From: an uncultured Clostridia bacterium
Lineage (GTDB): Bacteria; Bacillota; Clostridia; TANB77; CAG-508
Length of the DNA stretch: 48,914 nucleotides
NCBI GenBank assembly: GCA_934167305.1
Contig: CAKPKQ010000009.1
Span: forward strand, 1 to 48,914
Direction: 5' to 3'
In this document: positions 39,542 through 47,877 of the stretch, in pieces
How positions within the stretch are numbered: the stretch's first letter is position 1
Layout of the letters: the number at the start of each line of letters is the position of its first letter
Position numbers and translations under genes: made by a program
Notes under the pieces: generated by a model
Databases searched by the model: none
Told to the model about the DNA's origin: nothing
Seen by the model: the letters and a program-made list of their open reading frames with translations, nothing else

Positions 39542-41635
39542 TTAAATTTCATTTTCTGTAGTTACTATATTGTTATCAGTGTTTTGGCTTTGTGTTGATT
39601 TTGTATAAGTTTTTACATTATTATCTTTTATCTTTGTCTCTCCAACTTGTTCCATAGTATCAAGGTCATTTACTTTTATAGCTGTTTCAGATACTGTATA
39701 CAAGTTATTGTCAATGTATAAACCTCTTAATAGTTTTGTACTTCTATTATAATAATTATAATAACGTGATGTTGTATCTTTCTCATGTGTTATAGTACCT
39801 TTTAATTTAAATCCATCTTGTAAATTAATATTATATACAAAATATCCTTCCGAAATATAGCCTGTACTCTTCTTTACATATGAATCTACTAAATCTGAAT
39901 ATTGACTTGATGATACAACTTCAAAATTTGATGAATAGTTATTTACAGGTATTGCAATTAAAGATTTTTCTTTTGAAAACAGTAATGCTTTAGGATTTGT
40001 TAATATTGCTGATGTAGTTCTGCTATCTCCTATTACTACACTTGAAATTTGAGTTGGTGCATTTACATTTGAAACATCAAATAATGCCATTTTCATTCCT
40101 ACTACTCTTGCAGTTGTAGAAATTACTTTTCCATATGAATTTCTATTTACAGTTTCTTTTGTTTCCATTCCTATTCCAATTATATGATTTTCATCATATG
40201 GATGTAAATATGTGCTATAGCCTGGTATTTTTAATTTTCCTAAAACTTTTGGATTTGTTTCATCACTTAAATCCATTACAAATAGTGGATCTATTGTTTT
40301 ATATGTTACAAAATAAACTTTATTATCCATAAATCTTGATGAATACATTTTTTCACCTTTTGCAACATAATCAGATACACCTATAGTTTTTAGTTTTTCA
40401 TCAAATATTGCTATTCTTGAACCATTATTATCATATAAGGCAACTCTTAGGTGATTGTCTTTTTCGTCTAATGAATATTGATTTATTGTTTTTCCTTCAA
40501 TTTTTGTTTTAGTATTATACTTTACATTTCCATCTTTTAAAATGTCAAATTTATATATTTCTGTTTTATAGCCACTTTCTGAATTATTTCTATAATCAAA
40601 TATTCCAAATATTCCTTTTAAACCAAATAGTGAACCTATAGCTGGTATATCATGTGTATAACTATATTTTTCATCTAATAAATATATAGCATTTTCAGAT
40701 ACATAAGCATTTGATATATCCATTAAATATGAGCTTATATCAACATCTGCTCTTTCATTATCTAAATCAACTACAGATATTAGTGTTTGTGCTCTTGTTT
40801 TTAAATCTTTTAAATATTTAATATTTTCAAGTTCTAGCTCTTTTTCGCTATTATCTTCTGAATATGCAATAACAATATCATCATTTTCTTTTCTTAAATT
40901 TCCTGATGAAATTACATATAAAACATTATTTATACATCTAGATGTATAATATGGCTCATACATAGTGTAGCTTTTTGTTAAAACTGGATTTTCTTTTGAT
41001 GTAATATCATATACTTTAACAACTGTGTCCATATTATTACTATAATAATATGAGTATGACAATTTTCGATCTGTATTTTCTTCTGCAGATATAACTACCA
41101 ATTTGTTCTTGTATAAAATTAAATCTTCTGGTATACTGTCATCCTCAAGTGATAATTTTGATACAATTTTAGGTTCTTTTGGATTTCTTACATCTGTTAT
41201 TATAACATTTGATTCTGAAATTGAATAAATGTAGTCACCATCAGTTTTTATAATATCTGCTTCATCAACATTTTCTACTTGTATATTTGTTGTAGAAAAA
41301 TCCTTTGTGTTAGATTTTGTGCCAGAAGCTTCAGGTGATGCAGTAGTAGGTCCAAGAGCATCAATTATATCGCCTTTTGTTCCATTTAATGCATAATCTC
41401 CCATTGTAGCATAGCCAATATCATAATAGAAAAACGAAAATGGTGCTGTTACTACTTTTATCAGTATTTCTTTTATATCTGAGTTTGTTTCTCCTTCATA
41501 TAGTTTTAATAATTCTTTTTTTGATTTTACTGTTTTTAACTCTTCATCATTTTTATTTATGATAACTGCAAAAACAATTGATATTGCAATGATTACTACT
41601 AATAATACTGCAAAAATTTTAATTTTTTTCTTCAT
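39542..41635 (-). CDS. Membrane-anchored secreted beta-propeller protein (PF09826-type)
   Basis: A 697-residue protein with an N-terminal anchor or signal helix (about residues 5-27) and a long external domain. TNIQVENVDEADIIKTDGDYIYSIS near residue 115 is the hallmark of the beta-propeller family PF09826, followed by repeated blades such as NVIITDVRNPKEPKIVSKLSLED, VVKVYDITSKENPVLTKSYTMYEPYYTSR, VYFVTYKTIDPLFVMDLSDETNPKVLGKLKIPGYSTYLHPYDENHIIGIGME and LFSKEKSLIAIPVNNY. The C-terminus is Thr/Asn-rich and unfolded. No enzymatic role is known; it may be a wall or surface scaffold. It has its own promoter and a GGAGG site. Confidence 0.88.
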   Translation of the reverse strand: MKKKIKIFAVLLVVIIAISIVFAVIINKNDEELKTVKSKKELLKLYEGETNSDIKEILIKVVTAPFSFFYYDIGYATMGDYALNGTKGDIIDALGPTTASPEASGTKSNTKDFSTTNIQVENVDEADIIKTDGDYIYSISESNVIITDVRNPKEPKIVSKLSLEDDSIPEDLILYKNKLVVISAEENTDRKLSYSYYYSNNMDTVVKVYDITSKENPVLTKSYTMYEPYYTSRCINNVLYVISSGNLRKENDDIVIAYSEDNSEKELELENIKYLKDLKTRAQTLISVVDLDNERADVDISSYLMDISNAYVSENAIYLLDEKYSYTHDIPAIGSLFGLKGIFGIFDYRNNSESGYKTEIYKFDILKDGNVKYNTKTKIEGKTINQYSLDEKDNHLRVALYDNNGSRIAIFDEKLKTIGVSDYVAKGEKMYSSRFMDNKVYFVTYKTIDPLFVMDLSDETNPKVLGKLKIPGYSTYLHPYDENHIIGIGMETKETVNRNSYGKVISTTARVVGMKMALFDVSNVNAPTQISSVVIGDSRTTSAILTNPKALLFSKEKSLIAIPVNNYSSNFEVVSSSQYSDLVDSYVKKSTGYISEGYFVYNINLQDGFKLKGTITHEKDTTSRYYNYYNRSTKLLRGLYIDNNLYTVSETAIKVNDLDTMEQVGETKIKDNNVKTYTKSTQSQNTDNNIVTTENEI

Positions 41636-41659
41636 ATGAATCCTCCTTTTATTATATAT

Positions 41660-41688
41660 ATAATATATTAAGTAAAAAAATAAGTCAA
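41660..41688 (-). promoter_or_regulatory. Promoter of the beta-propeller gene
   Basis: On the minus strand TTGACT (41683-41688), a 17-base spacer and TATTAT (41660-41665), close to the ribosome binding site of the gene starting at 41635. Confidence 0.72.
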
Positions 41689-41751
41689 TTAGTTATAAAT
41701 TTTTTTTTAACATTCTTCATATTTATTCTTTCTAACTTATGATAAAAATGA

Positions 41752-41788
41752 CTAAAAAAGTAGCAAAGTTTGTTAACTTTGCTACTTT
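41752..41788 (-). terminator. Terminator of the tRNA operon
   Basis: AAAGTAGCAAAGTT (41757-41770) pairs perfectly with AACTTTGCTACTTT (41775-41788), loop 4 bases. On the minus strand it runs into six T bases, a classical intrinsic terminator just after tRNA-Phe. Confidence 0.92.
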
Positions 41789-41794
41789 AATAAA

Positions 41795-41870
41795 TGGTGC
41801 CTCGAACTGGAATCGAACCAGTGACACAGGGATTTTCAGTCCCTTGCTCTACCAACTGAGCTATCGAGGC
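41795..41870 (-). tRNA. tRNA-Phe (anticodon GAA)
   Basis: A 76-base tRNA with encoded CCA. Acceptor stem GCCTCGA/TCGAGGC, D arm GCTC...GAGC, anticodon stem AGGGA/TCCCT around CTGAAAA, T arm ACTGG-TTCGATT-CCAGT, discriminator A. Last gene of a three-tRNA transcript. Confidence 0.97.
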
Positions 41871-41905
41871 ATATTTTTTATTTAAACTGCGTATAAATAA
41901 AAAAA

Positions 41906-41982
41906 TGGCGACCTGGAACGGGCTCGAACCGTCGACCTCTAGCGTGACAGGCTAGCGTTCTAACCAACTGAACTACCAGGCC
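41906..41982 (-). tRNA. tRNA-Asp (anticodon GTC)
   Basis: A 77-base tRNA with encoded CCA. Acceptor stem GGCCTGG with CCAGGTC (one G-T pair), anticodon stem CTAGC/GCTAG around CTGTCAC, T arm ACGG/CCGT region with TTCGAGC, discriminator G as in other tRNA-Asp. Middle gene of the operon. Confidence 0.95.
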
Positions 41983-42022
41983 GTAAATTATTTTCAAATT
42001 TACTTAATATGAAATTAAGAAA

Positions 42023-42098
42023 TGGTGGGCGCAATAGGGATCGAACCTATGACCTCCTGCTTGTAAGGCAGATGCTCTCCCAGCTGAGCTATGCGCCC
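42023..42098 (-). tRNA. tRNA-Val (anticodon TAC)
   Basis: A 76-base tRNA with encoded CCA. Acceptor stem GGGCGCA/TGCGCCC, anticodon stem CTGCC/GGCAG type with loop TTACAAG, T arm ATAGG-TTCGATC-CCTAT, discriminator A. First gene of the operon, 19 bases after the -10 box. Confidence 0.97.
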
Positions 42099-42116
42099 AT
42101 TTCTGCTGACTTGTTT

Positions 42117-42145
42117 AGTATACTAAATTAAATTATAATTGTCAA
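42117..42145 (-). promoter_or_regulatory. Promoter of the tRNA operon
   Basis: On the minus strand TTGACA (42140-42145), a 17-base spacer and TATACT (42117-42122), a near-perfect sigma-A promoter in front of tRNA-Val. The remaining bases up to 42311 show no gene. Confidence 0.85.
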
Positions 42146-42311
42146 TACATATTTTAAAATTTTTTTAATTTTTTTCAAAATTTTAAAAATACATTTTTAA
42201 ACATCATTAAACTATATTTTGTTAAATTACCAATTAGCTTTTGATTAGTCCACCCACAGCAATTTCATGCAATTTACCTTTATAGTTACTCTTCAAATTG
42301 ACTAAATTTTT

Positions 42312-42355
42312 GAAAGAAATTAAATATTACAATAAAATAATATTTAATTTCTTTC
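42312..42355. repeat. Perfect 17-bp AT-rich inverted repeat after ctpA
   Basis: GAAAGAAATTAAATATT (42312-42328) is repeated in inverse at 42339-42355 around a 10-base loop, 12 bases beyond the ctpA stop. No T run follows on the minus strand (CAAAAATT), so it is not a standard terminator, but it may stabilise or end the ftsEX operon mRNA. Confidence 0.6.
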
Positions 42356-42367
42356 TATTTACCAAAA

Positions 42368-43579
42368 TTATTTTAATATTTCAAGTGCCTTTTTTAGCTG
42401 TGTATCATCTTTTTGGTCTAAGTTTACTTGCTTTTTTACGTTATCTGGCAATTCTACTTCTATATCTGGTGTAATTCCTATTTTATTAATTGCTACATGA
42501 TTTGGTGTATAATATTCACTTACCGTAATTTTCAACCCACTTCCATCTGACAACTGGTGTAGCTCTTGAATTATTCCTTTTCCATAAGTTTTTGTTCCTA
42601 TTAGTGTGGCTTTATTATTATCTCTTAAAGCACCTGCCAAAATTTCAGAAGCACTTGCTGAATATTCATTCATAAGAACTACAACTGGCATATCTATTAT
42701 AGCATTTTCAGTAGCTTTTGTTACATCTTCATTATCTTGTTTGTCTTTTGTAATTAATAATGTGTTTCCTTTATCCACTATTGTATTTGCAATTTCTATA
42801 GCTTCATCTACAATTCCACCACCATTATTACGTATGTCAATTATTAGTTTCTTTATTCCTTGTTTTTCAAGTTCTTTATATTTAGTTTTAAATTCTTCTG
42901 CACAATTTCCGTCAAAGTCTGATATTGCTATATAGCCTATATTATTTTCCAATACTTTAGTTGCAATATGACTTACTACAACTTTTTTTCTAGTAATTTC
43001 AAATGTTTCTGTTTTTCCGTCTCTAAGTATTTCTAATTTTACTTTTGAGCCCTCTTCTCCTTTTATTTTATTGGCAACTTCATCCATTTGTTCACCAGTA
43101 TATTCTACATCATCTACTTTAGTAATAACATCTCCTGGTAATATTCCTGCTTTTTCTGCTGGTGAGTTTTCAATTGGACTTATTATTAATATTGTATTGT
43201 TTTCTACATCTATAGTCATATATATACCAATTCCAACAAAATTGCCATTAGTTTCATCCATTATTTCTTTCATTTCTTTTTTTGTATAATATGTTGTATA
43301 TGGGTCTCCTAGCGCATCCACATAACCTTTAAGTGCTCCTTCAATTAATTCCTCATCATTAATTTCACCTATATACTTTTTTTCTAATTCAGTTCTAAAT
43401 TTTGACAAAGTATATTCTAGTCCACTTAATGATGTTGTATCTACCTTTCCTATTGTAGATATTCCACCATTTTTTAAATACTGATATGTTGTAAAAGAAG
43501 TTATTATTGATGTAGTGATTATGATTATTAATATAAGCATAATCATTCTATATATTTTTTGTGAGTTTTTGCTTTCCAT
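42368..43579 (-). CDS. ctpA: C-terminal processing peptidase, S41 family (CtpA-like)
   Basis: A 403-residue membrane-anchored serine protease acting outside the membrane. One N-terminal helix (about residues 10-33) is followed by the S41 N-terminal region (LSKFRTELEKKYIGEINDEELIEGALKGYVDALGDPYTTYYT), a PDZ domain (about 90-175, VGIGIYMTIDVENNTILIISPIENSPAEKAGILPGDVI) and the protease core. The Ser nucleophile is in NEYSASASEILAGAL and the general-base Lys in GTKTYGKGIIQ. ATG 43579 (AGAGGA, 10 bases) is preferred over a TTG at 43612. As last gene after ftsEX and two M23 genes, it may process wall hydrolases. Confidence 0.92.
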   Translation of the reverse strand: MESKNSQKIYRMIMLILIIIITTSIITSFTTYQYLKNGGISTIGKVDTTSLSGLEYTLSKFRTELEKKYIGEINDEELIEGALKGYVDALGDPYTTYYTKKEMKEIMDETNGNFVGIGIYMTIDVENNTILIISPIENSPAEKAGILPGDVITKVDDVEYTGEQMDEVANKIKGEEGSKVKLEILRDGKTETFEITRKKVVVSHIATKVLENNIGYIAISDFDGNCAEEFKTKYKELEKQGIKKLIIDIRNNGGGIVDEAIEIANTIVDKGNTLLITKDKQDNEDVTKATENAIIDMPVVVLMNEYSASASEILAGALRDNNKATLIGTKTYGKGIIQELHQLSDGSGLKITVSEYYTPNHVAINKIGITPDIEVELPDNVKKQVNLDQKDDTQLKKALEILK

Positions 43580-43639
43580 ATAAAATTTTTCCTCTTTTCT
43601 GTATTTATACAATATATATTATATTATACATTTTTAAAT

Positions 43640-44854
43640 TTATGGCTCTTTAACATAAATTAATGGGTCTACTGTTCTACCATTTACTCTAACCTCAAAG
43701 TGCAAGTGCGGACCTGTTGAATTTCCGGTTGAGCCCGTCTCTAGCACAATATCACCTTGCTTTACACTTTGTCCAAATTCAACTACTACTTTTCTTCCAT
43801 GTCCATATAATGTAGAAACTCCATTTCCGTGGTTAATAATTACACAATTTCCATAAGAGCCTAGTTCTCCTGCATATGTAACAACTCCATCTAACGCAGC
43901 AACTGCAGGTGCTCCATAACCTGTATTTCCTATATCTATTCCTAGGTGGAAATTTGTAACTCCTTGAATTGGATGTTTTCTTGTTCCATAATCAGAAGTT
44001 ATTCTAGTTCCTGCAATAGCAACTGGCCAAAGCATTAATCCACCTGTATATTGAAGGTTGTATTCTCCATTCTCCATACTGATTTCTCTAATTCTTGTTT
44101 CAAGTTGCATTGCTTCTGTTTTGTATTTAGTAATTTGTGCATTTAATTTTAACTCTTTTTCTGATAATTGTGCCATATAGCTTTGTTGTAGTGTTTTTGC
44201 ATTTTGGCATATATTTTGATTTTGTTCTACTTTTAGTTTAATTGTTTTCATCTCTTCAGTTGACTTATCTAAGTTTTGCTTTGCAACTTCCATTGCATTT
44301 TTTTCTTTTTCAACTGTGTCTATTAATTGATTATCATATTCCATTATTTCTATCATTTTATAATACTTTGATAAAAACTCTGATAATGTTCTTGCAGAAA
44401 GTAATACATCCAAATACGAAATAGAACCAGCCTCATAAAGGCTTACTAACCTTTCTCGTAATTGCTGTTCTCTTTTATTGTATTCTTCTGTAACATCATT
44501 TAATTTTTGTGTTGTTTCTTTATTAGCCGTTTCAAGTGTTTTTAGCTTTTTTTCTAGTTGAGCATTTTCACTTTCATATGTTCTTAACTTGTCATCTAAT
44601 TTTTGAATTTTAATAAGTACTTCTGATATTTCTGCTTGTACATATTCAAGTTGTAAATTAACTTCATCAATTCTTTCTTTTACTTGTTCCCTTTGATCAT
44701 TCAAATCATCTATATCTTCTGTATTTAAATTTATATTACTTCCTTGTTCTTCTTGATTTTGGTTATTTACATCATTAACAGCAATTGAATATGCCGATAT
44801 ATTAAATATAAAAACAAAAATAAGGAGAATACTTATAAACTTTTTAGCCTTCAT
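43640..44854 (-). CDS. EnvC/PcsB-type M23 peptidoglycan hydrolase or activator (second of a tandem pair)
   Basis: A 404-residue secreted protein. A signal peptide (about residues 1-25, ISILLIFVFIFNISAYSIA) precedes a long coiled coil (about 45-260, rich in Glu, Lys and Gln) and a LytM/M23 domain (about 280-400). Zinc-site residues are intact: NFHLGIDIG (HxxxD) and GPHLHFEVRVNGRTVDP (HxH), with LYGHG between. In other bacteria the FtsX loop binds the coiled coil of EnvC or PcsB and switches on wall cleavage at division. It follows a very similar gene by 34 bases. Since its metal site is complete it is probably a hydrolase, not only an activator. Confidence 0.9.
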   Translation of the reverse strand: MKAKKFISILLIFVFIFNISAYSIAVNDVNNQNQEEQGSNINLNTEDIDDLNDQREQVKERIDEVNLQLEYVQAEISEVLIKIQKLDDKLRTYESENAQLEKKLKTLETANKETTQKLNDVTEEYNKREQQLRERLVSLYEAGSISYLDVLLSARTLSEFLSKYYKMIEIMEYDNQLIDTVEKEKNAMEVAKQNLDKSTEEMKTIKLKVEQNQNICQNAKTLQQSYMAQLSEKELKLNAQITKYKTEAMQLETRIREISMENGEYNLQYTGGLMLWPVAIAGTRITSDYGTRKHPIQGVTNFHLGIDIGNTGYGAPAVAALDGVVTYAGELGSYGNCVIINHGNGVSTLYGHGRKVVVEFGQSVKQGDIVLETGSTGNSTGPHLHFEVRVNGRTVDPLIYVKEP

Positions 44855-44888
44855 TTATGCATTCTCCTTTCTTTTTAAATTTTAAATT

Positions 44889-46040
44889 TTACCAGTGGCA
44901 GTAATCTAATGGATTAACCTCACTACCATAATATTGGCTCTTTCTAACTTCAAAGTGTAAATGTGGCCCTGTTCCTATTCCTGTACTTCCACTCTTAGCT
45001 ATTGTTTTTCCTGTTGACACTGTTTGTCCTCTTGATACCAATATTTTGCTTAAATGTTGATATAAAGTAAATAAGTTATCTGCATGTTTTATTATTACAA
45101 AATATCCTCTTGCACTGTTATATCCTGTTGAAATTACAATTCCATTACCTGCTGACAATACTGGCGTTCCTGTTGATACACCAATATCTATAGCCCTGTG
45201 GTTTGATGTTGCTCCTGCAATTGGTACTTGTCTATTTCCATAATATGAAGTTATATTGTTATAACCAGGTGATGATTTTGAAAGAGGCCAACTTAATGTA
45301 CCTGCAAATTTACCTGTATATGAATTATTATAATCTCCTGCTGCTCTAGCTAATTCTTCCTCTAATTTTTGAATTTCTGAATTGTATTTATTAATTTCTG
45401 ACTGTAACTTTTTCTGCTCTGCAGTTAAAGTTTCAGCTTTTGCCTCTTTTTTAGCTTTAGCTGTTTTTATTTGAGTTTGCTTATTTTGGACTTCTTTTTT
45501 GCTTTCATCTAATTCTTTTTTTTGCTTTTCTAACTCAGCCTTAGCACTTTCAACTTCGTTTTTTTGTGCCTCAACTTTATCCATTTGTTCATTATCTGCA
45601 TCTGTTAATTGTTGAACTTTTGAGCTCATAGAAATATAGTCCCATATATTTTCTGAAGCTAATATAACATCTAAAAATGTTATTCTACCTTGCTCATATA
45701 TTGCAACAAGTCTTTCTTCTAATAATTGTTTCTTTTCGTCATAGTCTTTTTGTAAAGCTTCAATCTCTGTATTTTTTTCTTTAATATTTTTTTCCATTGC
45801 AGTTATTTTACTATTTAAGCTTTTAATATCTGCTTCATTTTCTGCAATTTGATCTTCTAATTCTTCAATTTCATTTAAAACAGTAGCTTTTTCTGCTGTA
45901 ACTGTTTTTTTACTTTTGGTTGCTTCACTTAACTTGTCCTTTGCATCATTTAAGTCTGATTGCGTTGTAGCAAATACAGTTATCATCATTGATTGCAGTA
46001 ATACTATTACTAATAATACAGATATAATTTTTTTCTTCAT
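44889..46040 (-). CDS. EnvC/PcsB-type M23 peptidoglycan hydrolase or activator (first of a tandem pair)
   Basis: A 383-residue protein with a signal peptide (about residues 1-25, ending near VFATTQS), a coiled coil (about 28-235) with Lys/Glu/Ala-rich heptads, and an M23 domain (about 255-380). Metal ligands are present: SNHRAIDIGVS (HxxxD), TLYQHLS and GPHLHFEVRKSQ (HxH). It lies 11 bases after ftsX and is the most likely direct partner of FtsX. It differs from its downstream neighbour mainly in the coiled coil, so the two may answer to separate signals or arise from tandem duplication. Confidence 0.9.
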   Translation of the reverse strand: MKKKIISVLLVIVLLQSMMITVFATTQSDLNDAKDKLSEATKSKKTVTAEKATVLNEIEELEDQIAENEADIKSLNSKITAMEKNIKEKNTEIEALQKDYDEKKQLLEERLVAIYEQGRITFLDVILASENIWDYISMSSKVQQLTDADNEQMDKVEAQKNEVESAKAELEKQKKELDESKKEVQNKQTQIKTAKAKKEAKAETLTAEQKKLQSEINKYNSEIQKLEEELARAAGDYNNSYTGKFAGTLSWPLSKSSPGYNNITSYYGNRQVPIAGATSNHRAIDIGVSTGTPVLSAGNGIVISTGYNSARGYFVIIKHADNLFTLYQHLSKILVSRGQTVSTGKTIAKSGSTGIGTGPHLHFEVRKSQYYGSEVNPLDYCHW

Positions 46041-46051
46041 TTTTTTCTCCT

Positions 46052-46954
46052 TTATACCTCTAAATATTTTTTCATTGAAATTGCACTACCTAGAGCTCCA
46101 ACTCCAAGTCCTAAAATTAAGTATACAGTTAATAAAGTTCTAAATAATTCTTTAAATGTAAGTAATGGTATGTTTATCATTCCATTTATTAATGATTGTT
46201 GAATTTGTGCTACTACTGCATTATATATAACAGATAATATTAATAATGAAATCAATACTGATATTAGGCCTATTAGCATACCTTCTACCATGAATGGCCA
46301 TCTTATAAAGCCATTTGTTGCTCCAACATATTTCATAATTGATATTTCTTTTCTTCTTGCATGCACTGTTAATTTGATAGTATTTGTTATAATAAATATT
46401 GAAATAAATACTAATATAACTAAGATTACTGTTGTAATTATATTTATACCGTCTGCAATTTTTATTAATGCATTTATTGTATCTGTTCTAACTTCTATGT
46501 TTGATACTATTTCAGAAGTTTTTATTTGGTTCTCAACTTCTTCTGCTTTTGTTAAATCTGTTAAAGTTATAACAAAAGATGCTTTAAATGGATTGTTTTC
46601 TCCATCATATGTAGCCCATAAGAATTTTTTATCTTTAAACATTTTTTTCATTTCTTCTAGAGCTTGTTCTTTTGATTTCTCTTCTATTGTATTTACATAT
46701 GGAATGCTTCTTATTTTATTTTTAAGTTCTGCTTTTTGCTCATCAGTTGCTTCATCTAAAATAAAAACTTCCATTCCTTGTTGCTCTTCAATTGTTTTTG
46801 TAATATGGTTTACATTTTGACCTACTGCAAAGAAAAGACCAAATACAAACATTGTTGCACACATTATAATTAATGATGCCATTGTAGATTTTTTATTTTT
46901 AAATACGTTTCTAAAACCTTCGCCTAATAAATATCCAAAAATACTATACCTCAC
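46052..46954 (-). CDS. ftsX: Cell division ABC transporter-like permease FtsX
   Basis: A 300-residue membrane protein with four helices (about residues 15-40, 165-190, 215-240, 265-290) and one large outer loop (about 40-160) that contacts EnvC/PcsB-type proteins. RYSIFGYLLGEGFRNVFKNKKSTMASLIIMCATMFVFGLF is the usual N-terminus; SIMKYVGATNGFIRWPFMVEGMLIGLI is the typical FtsX segment before the last helices. GTG 46954 is chosen because AGGGGTGG lies about 8 bases upstream and the length then fits the family; an ATG at 46978 would add eight residues. It overlaps the ftsE end by 11 bases. Confidence 0.92.
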   Translation of the reverse strand: MRYSIFGYLLGEGFRNVFKNKKSTMASLIIMCATMFVFGLFFAVGQNVNHITKTIEEQQGMEVFILDEATDEQKAELKNKIRSIPYVNTIEEKSKEQALEEMKKMFKDKKFLWATYDGENNPFKASFVITLTDLTKAEEVENQIKTSEIVSNIEVRTDTINALIKIADGINIITTVILVILVFISIFIITNTIKLTVHARRKEISIMKYVGATNGFIRWPFMVEGMLIGLISVLISLLILSVIYNAVVAQIQQSLINGMINIPLLTFKELFRTLLTVYLILGLGVGALGSAISMKKYLEV

Positions 46955-47630
46955 TGCTATATCCACCCCTCTTATCATCTCTTATAATGTTGCCTTCTTC
47001 AATTTGTATAACTCTTTTTTTCATTTTATCTACTATGTCTCTAGCATGTGTAGCAACAACTACTGTTGTTCCTCTTTTATTTATGTCTTCTAATAAATTC
47101 ATAATTTCCCATGCTGTTTCAGGGTCTAAGTTTCCTGTAGGTTCATCTGCAATTAACATAGATGGATTATTTACTAAAGCTCTTGCTAAAGCAACCCTTT
47201 GTTGCTCTCCACCAGATAATTCATTTGGATACATTTTTGCTTTATTACTTAAGCCTACTAAAGATAATATCATTGGTACTTGCCTTCTAATATGCCTTGG
47301 TGTTGCTCTTACAATATACATTGCATATGCAACATTATCATAAACTGTTCTGTCTGGTAAAAGCCTGAAGTCTTGAAAAACTACCCCCATGCTTCTTCTT
47401 AAAAATGGTATTCTTTTTGGTTTTAAAAATGTTGTATCCTTTCCATTTATAATAATATTCCCTTTAGTTGGTTCTTCTTCTTTTAATATTAATTTAATTA
47501 ATGTAGATTTTCCTGAGCCAGAACTTCCTACTAAAAATGCAAATTCTCCTTTTTCAATTACAAAATTAGCATTATGTACTGCTTCTGTTCCGGTATTGTA
47601 AGTTTTGCTGACATTTCTAAATTCTATCAT
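46944..47630 (-). CDS. ftsE: Cell division ATP-binding protein FtsE
   Basis: A 228-residue ABC ATPase partner of FtsX. IEFRNVSKTYNTGTEAVHNANF opens the domain. Walker A is GSSGSGKST near residue 36, the Q-loop VFQDFRLLPDRTVYDNVAYAM follows, the signature is LSGGEQQRVALARAL, and Walker B is MLIADEPTGNLD, with the His switch in VVVATHA. The start is ATG 47630 with AGGAG 8 bases upstream; the ATG at 47636 is only 2 bases from that site. It opens the ftsE-ftsX-envC-envC-ctpA operon. Confidence 0.95.
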   Translation of the reverse strand: MIEFRNVSKTYNTGTEAVHNANFVIEKGEFAFLVGSSGSGKSTLIKLILKEEEPTKGNIIINGKDTTFLKPKRIPFLRRSMGVVFQDFRLLPDRTVYDNVAYAMYIVRATPRHIRRQVPMILSLVGLSNKAKMYPNELSGGEQQRVALARALVNNPSMLIADEPTGNLDPETAWEIMNLLEDINKRGTTVVVATHARDIVDKMKKRVIQIEEGNIIRDDKRGGYSSEV

Positions 47631-47679
47631 TTGCATAACTCCTATCTAAGATTAGACATCTTCTTTCATACTCTCCTTT

Positions 47680-47708
47680 ATCATAACAATAAAATACATT
47701 ATTTGCAA
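47680..47708 (-). promoter_or_regulatory. Promoter of the ftsEX operon
   Basis: On the minus strand TTGCAA (47703-47708), a 17-base spacer and TATGAT (47680-47685). The leader holds an AAAGGAG directly followed by a five-codon frame (MKEDV), which may be only chance. Confidence 0.65.
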
Positions 47709-47721
47709 TAGCTTTTTCTGG

Positions 47722-47768
47722 AAAAAAGCAGAATAATTTTGCTTTAAACATGCAATTATTCTGCTTTT
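47722..47768 (-). terminator. Intrinsic terminator after the transketolase gene
   Basis: AAAAGCAGAATAATT (47724-47738) pairs perfectly with AATTATTCTGCTTTT (47754-47768). On the minus strand the hairpin ends in TTTTTTCC. It separates the transketolase unit from ftsEX. Confidence 0.88.
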
Positions 47769-47819
47769 CACCTTATTTCTCGATTTTATAAAAATTCACA
47801 AAAAATTCACAAATTTTAT

Positions 47820-47877
47820 TTTATGGAGCATACTGTGCTACGATACAATTTTTCATGAACTGCTTAACACTTATTTT
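47820..47877 (-). repeat. Second copy of the palindrome-containing leader repeat
   Basis: TTTATGGAGCA, TACTGTGCTaCG, aTACAATTTTT and CTTAACACt follow in the same order as at 25688-25747. The palindrome is imperfect here (GGAGCA-TAC-TGTGCT). It lies directly after, and slightly overlaps, the stop codon of the transketolase gene, so it would be at the 3' end of that mRNA rather than in a leader. Confidence 0.7.

Noticed and set aside
42312..42355. Hairpin after ctpA as a standard intrinsic terminator
   Set aside because: The stem is perfect but no T run follows on the minus strand, so it is listed as an inverted repeat only.
47640..47680. Five-codon leader peptide MKEDV before ftsE
   Set aside because: The ribosome binding site to ATG distance is too short and nothing suggests attenuation; likely chance.
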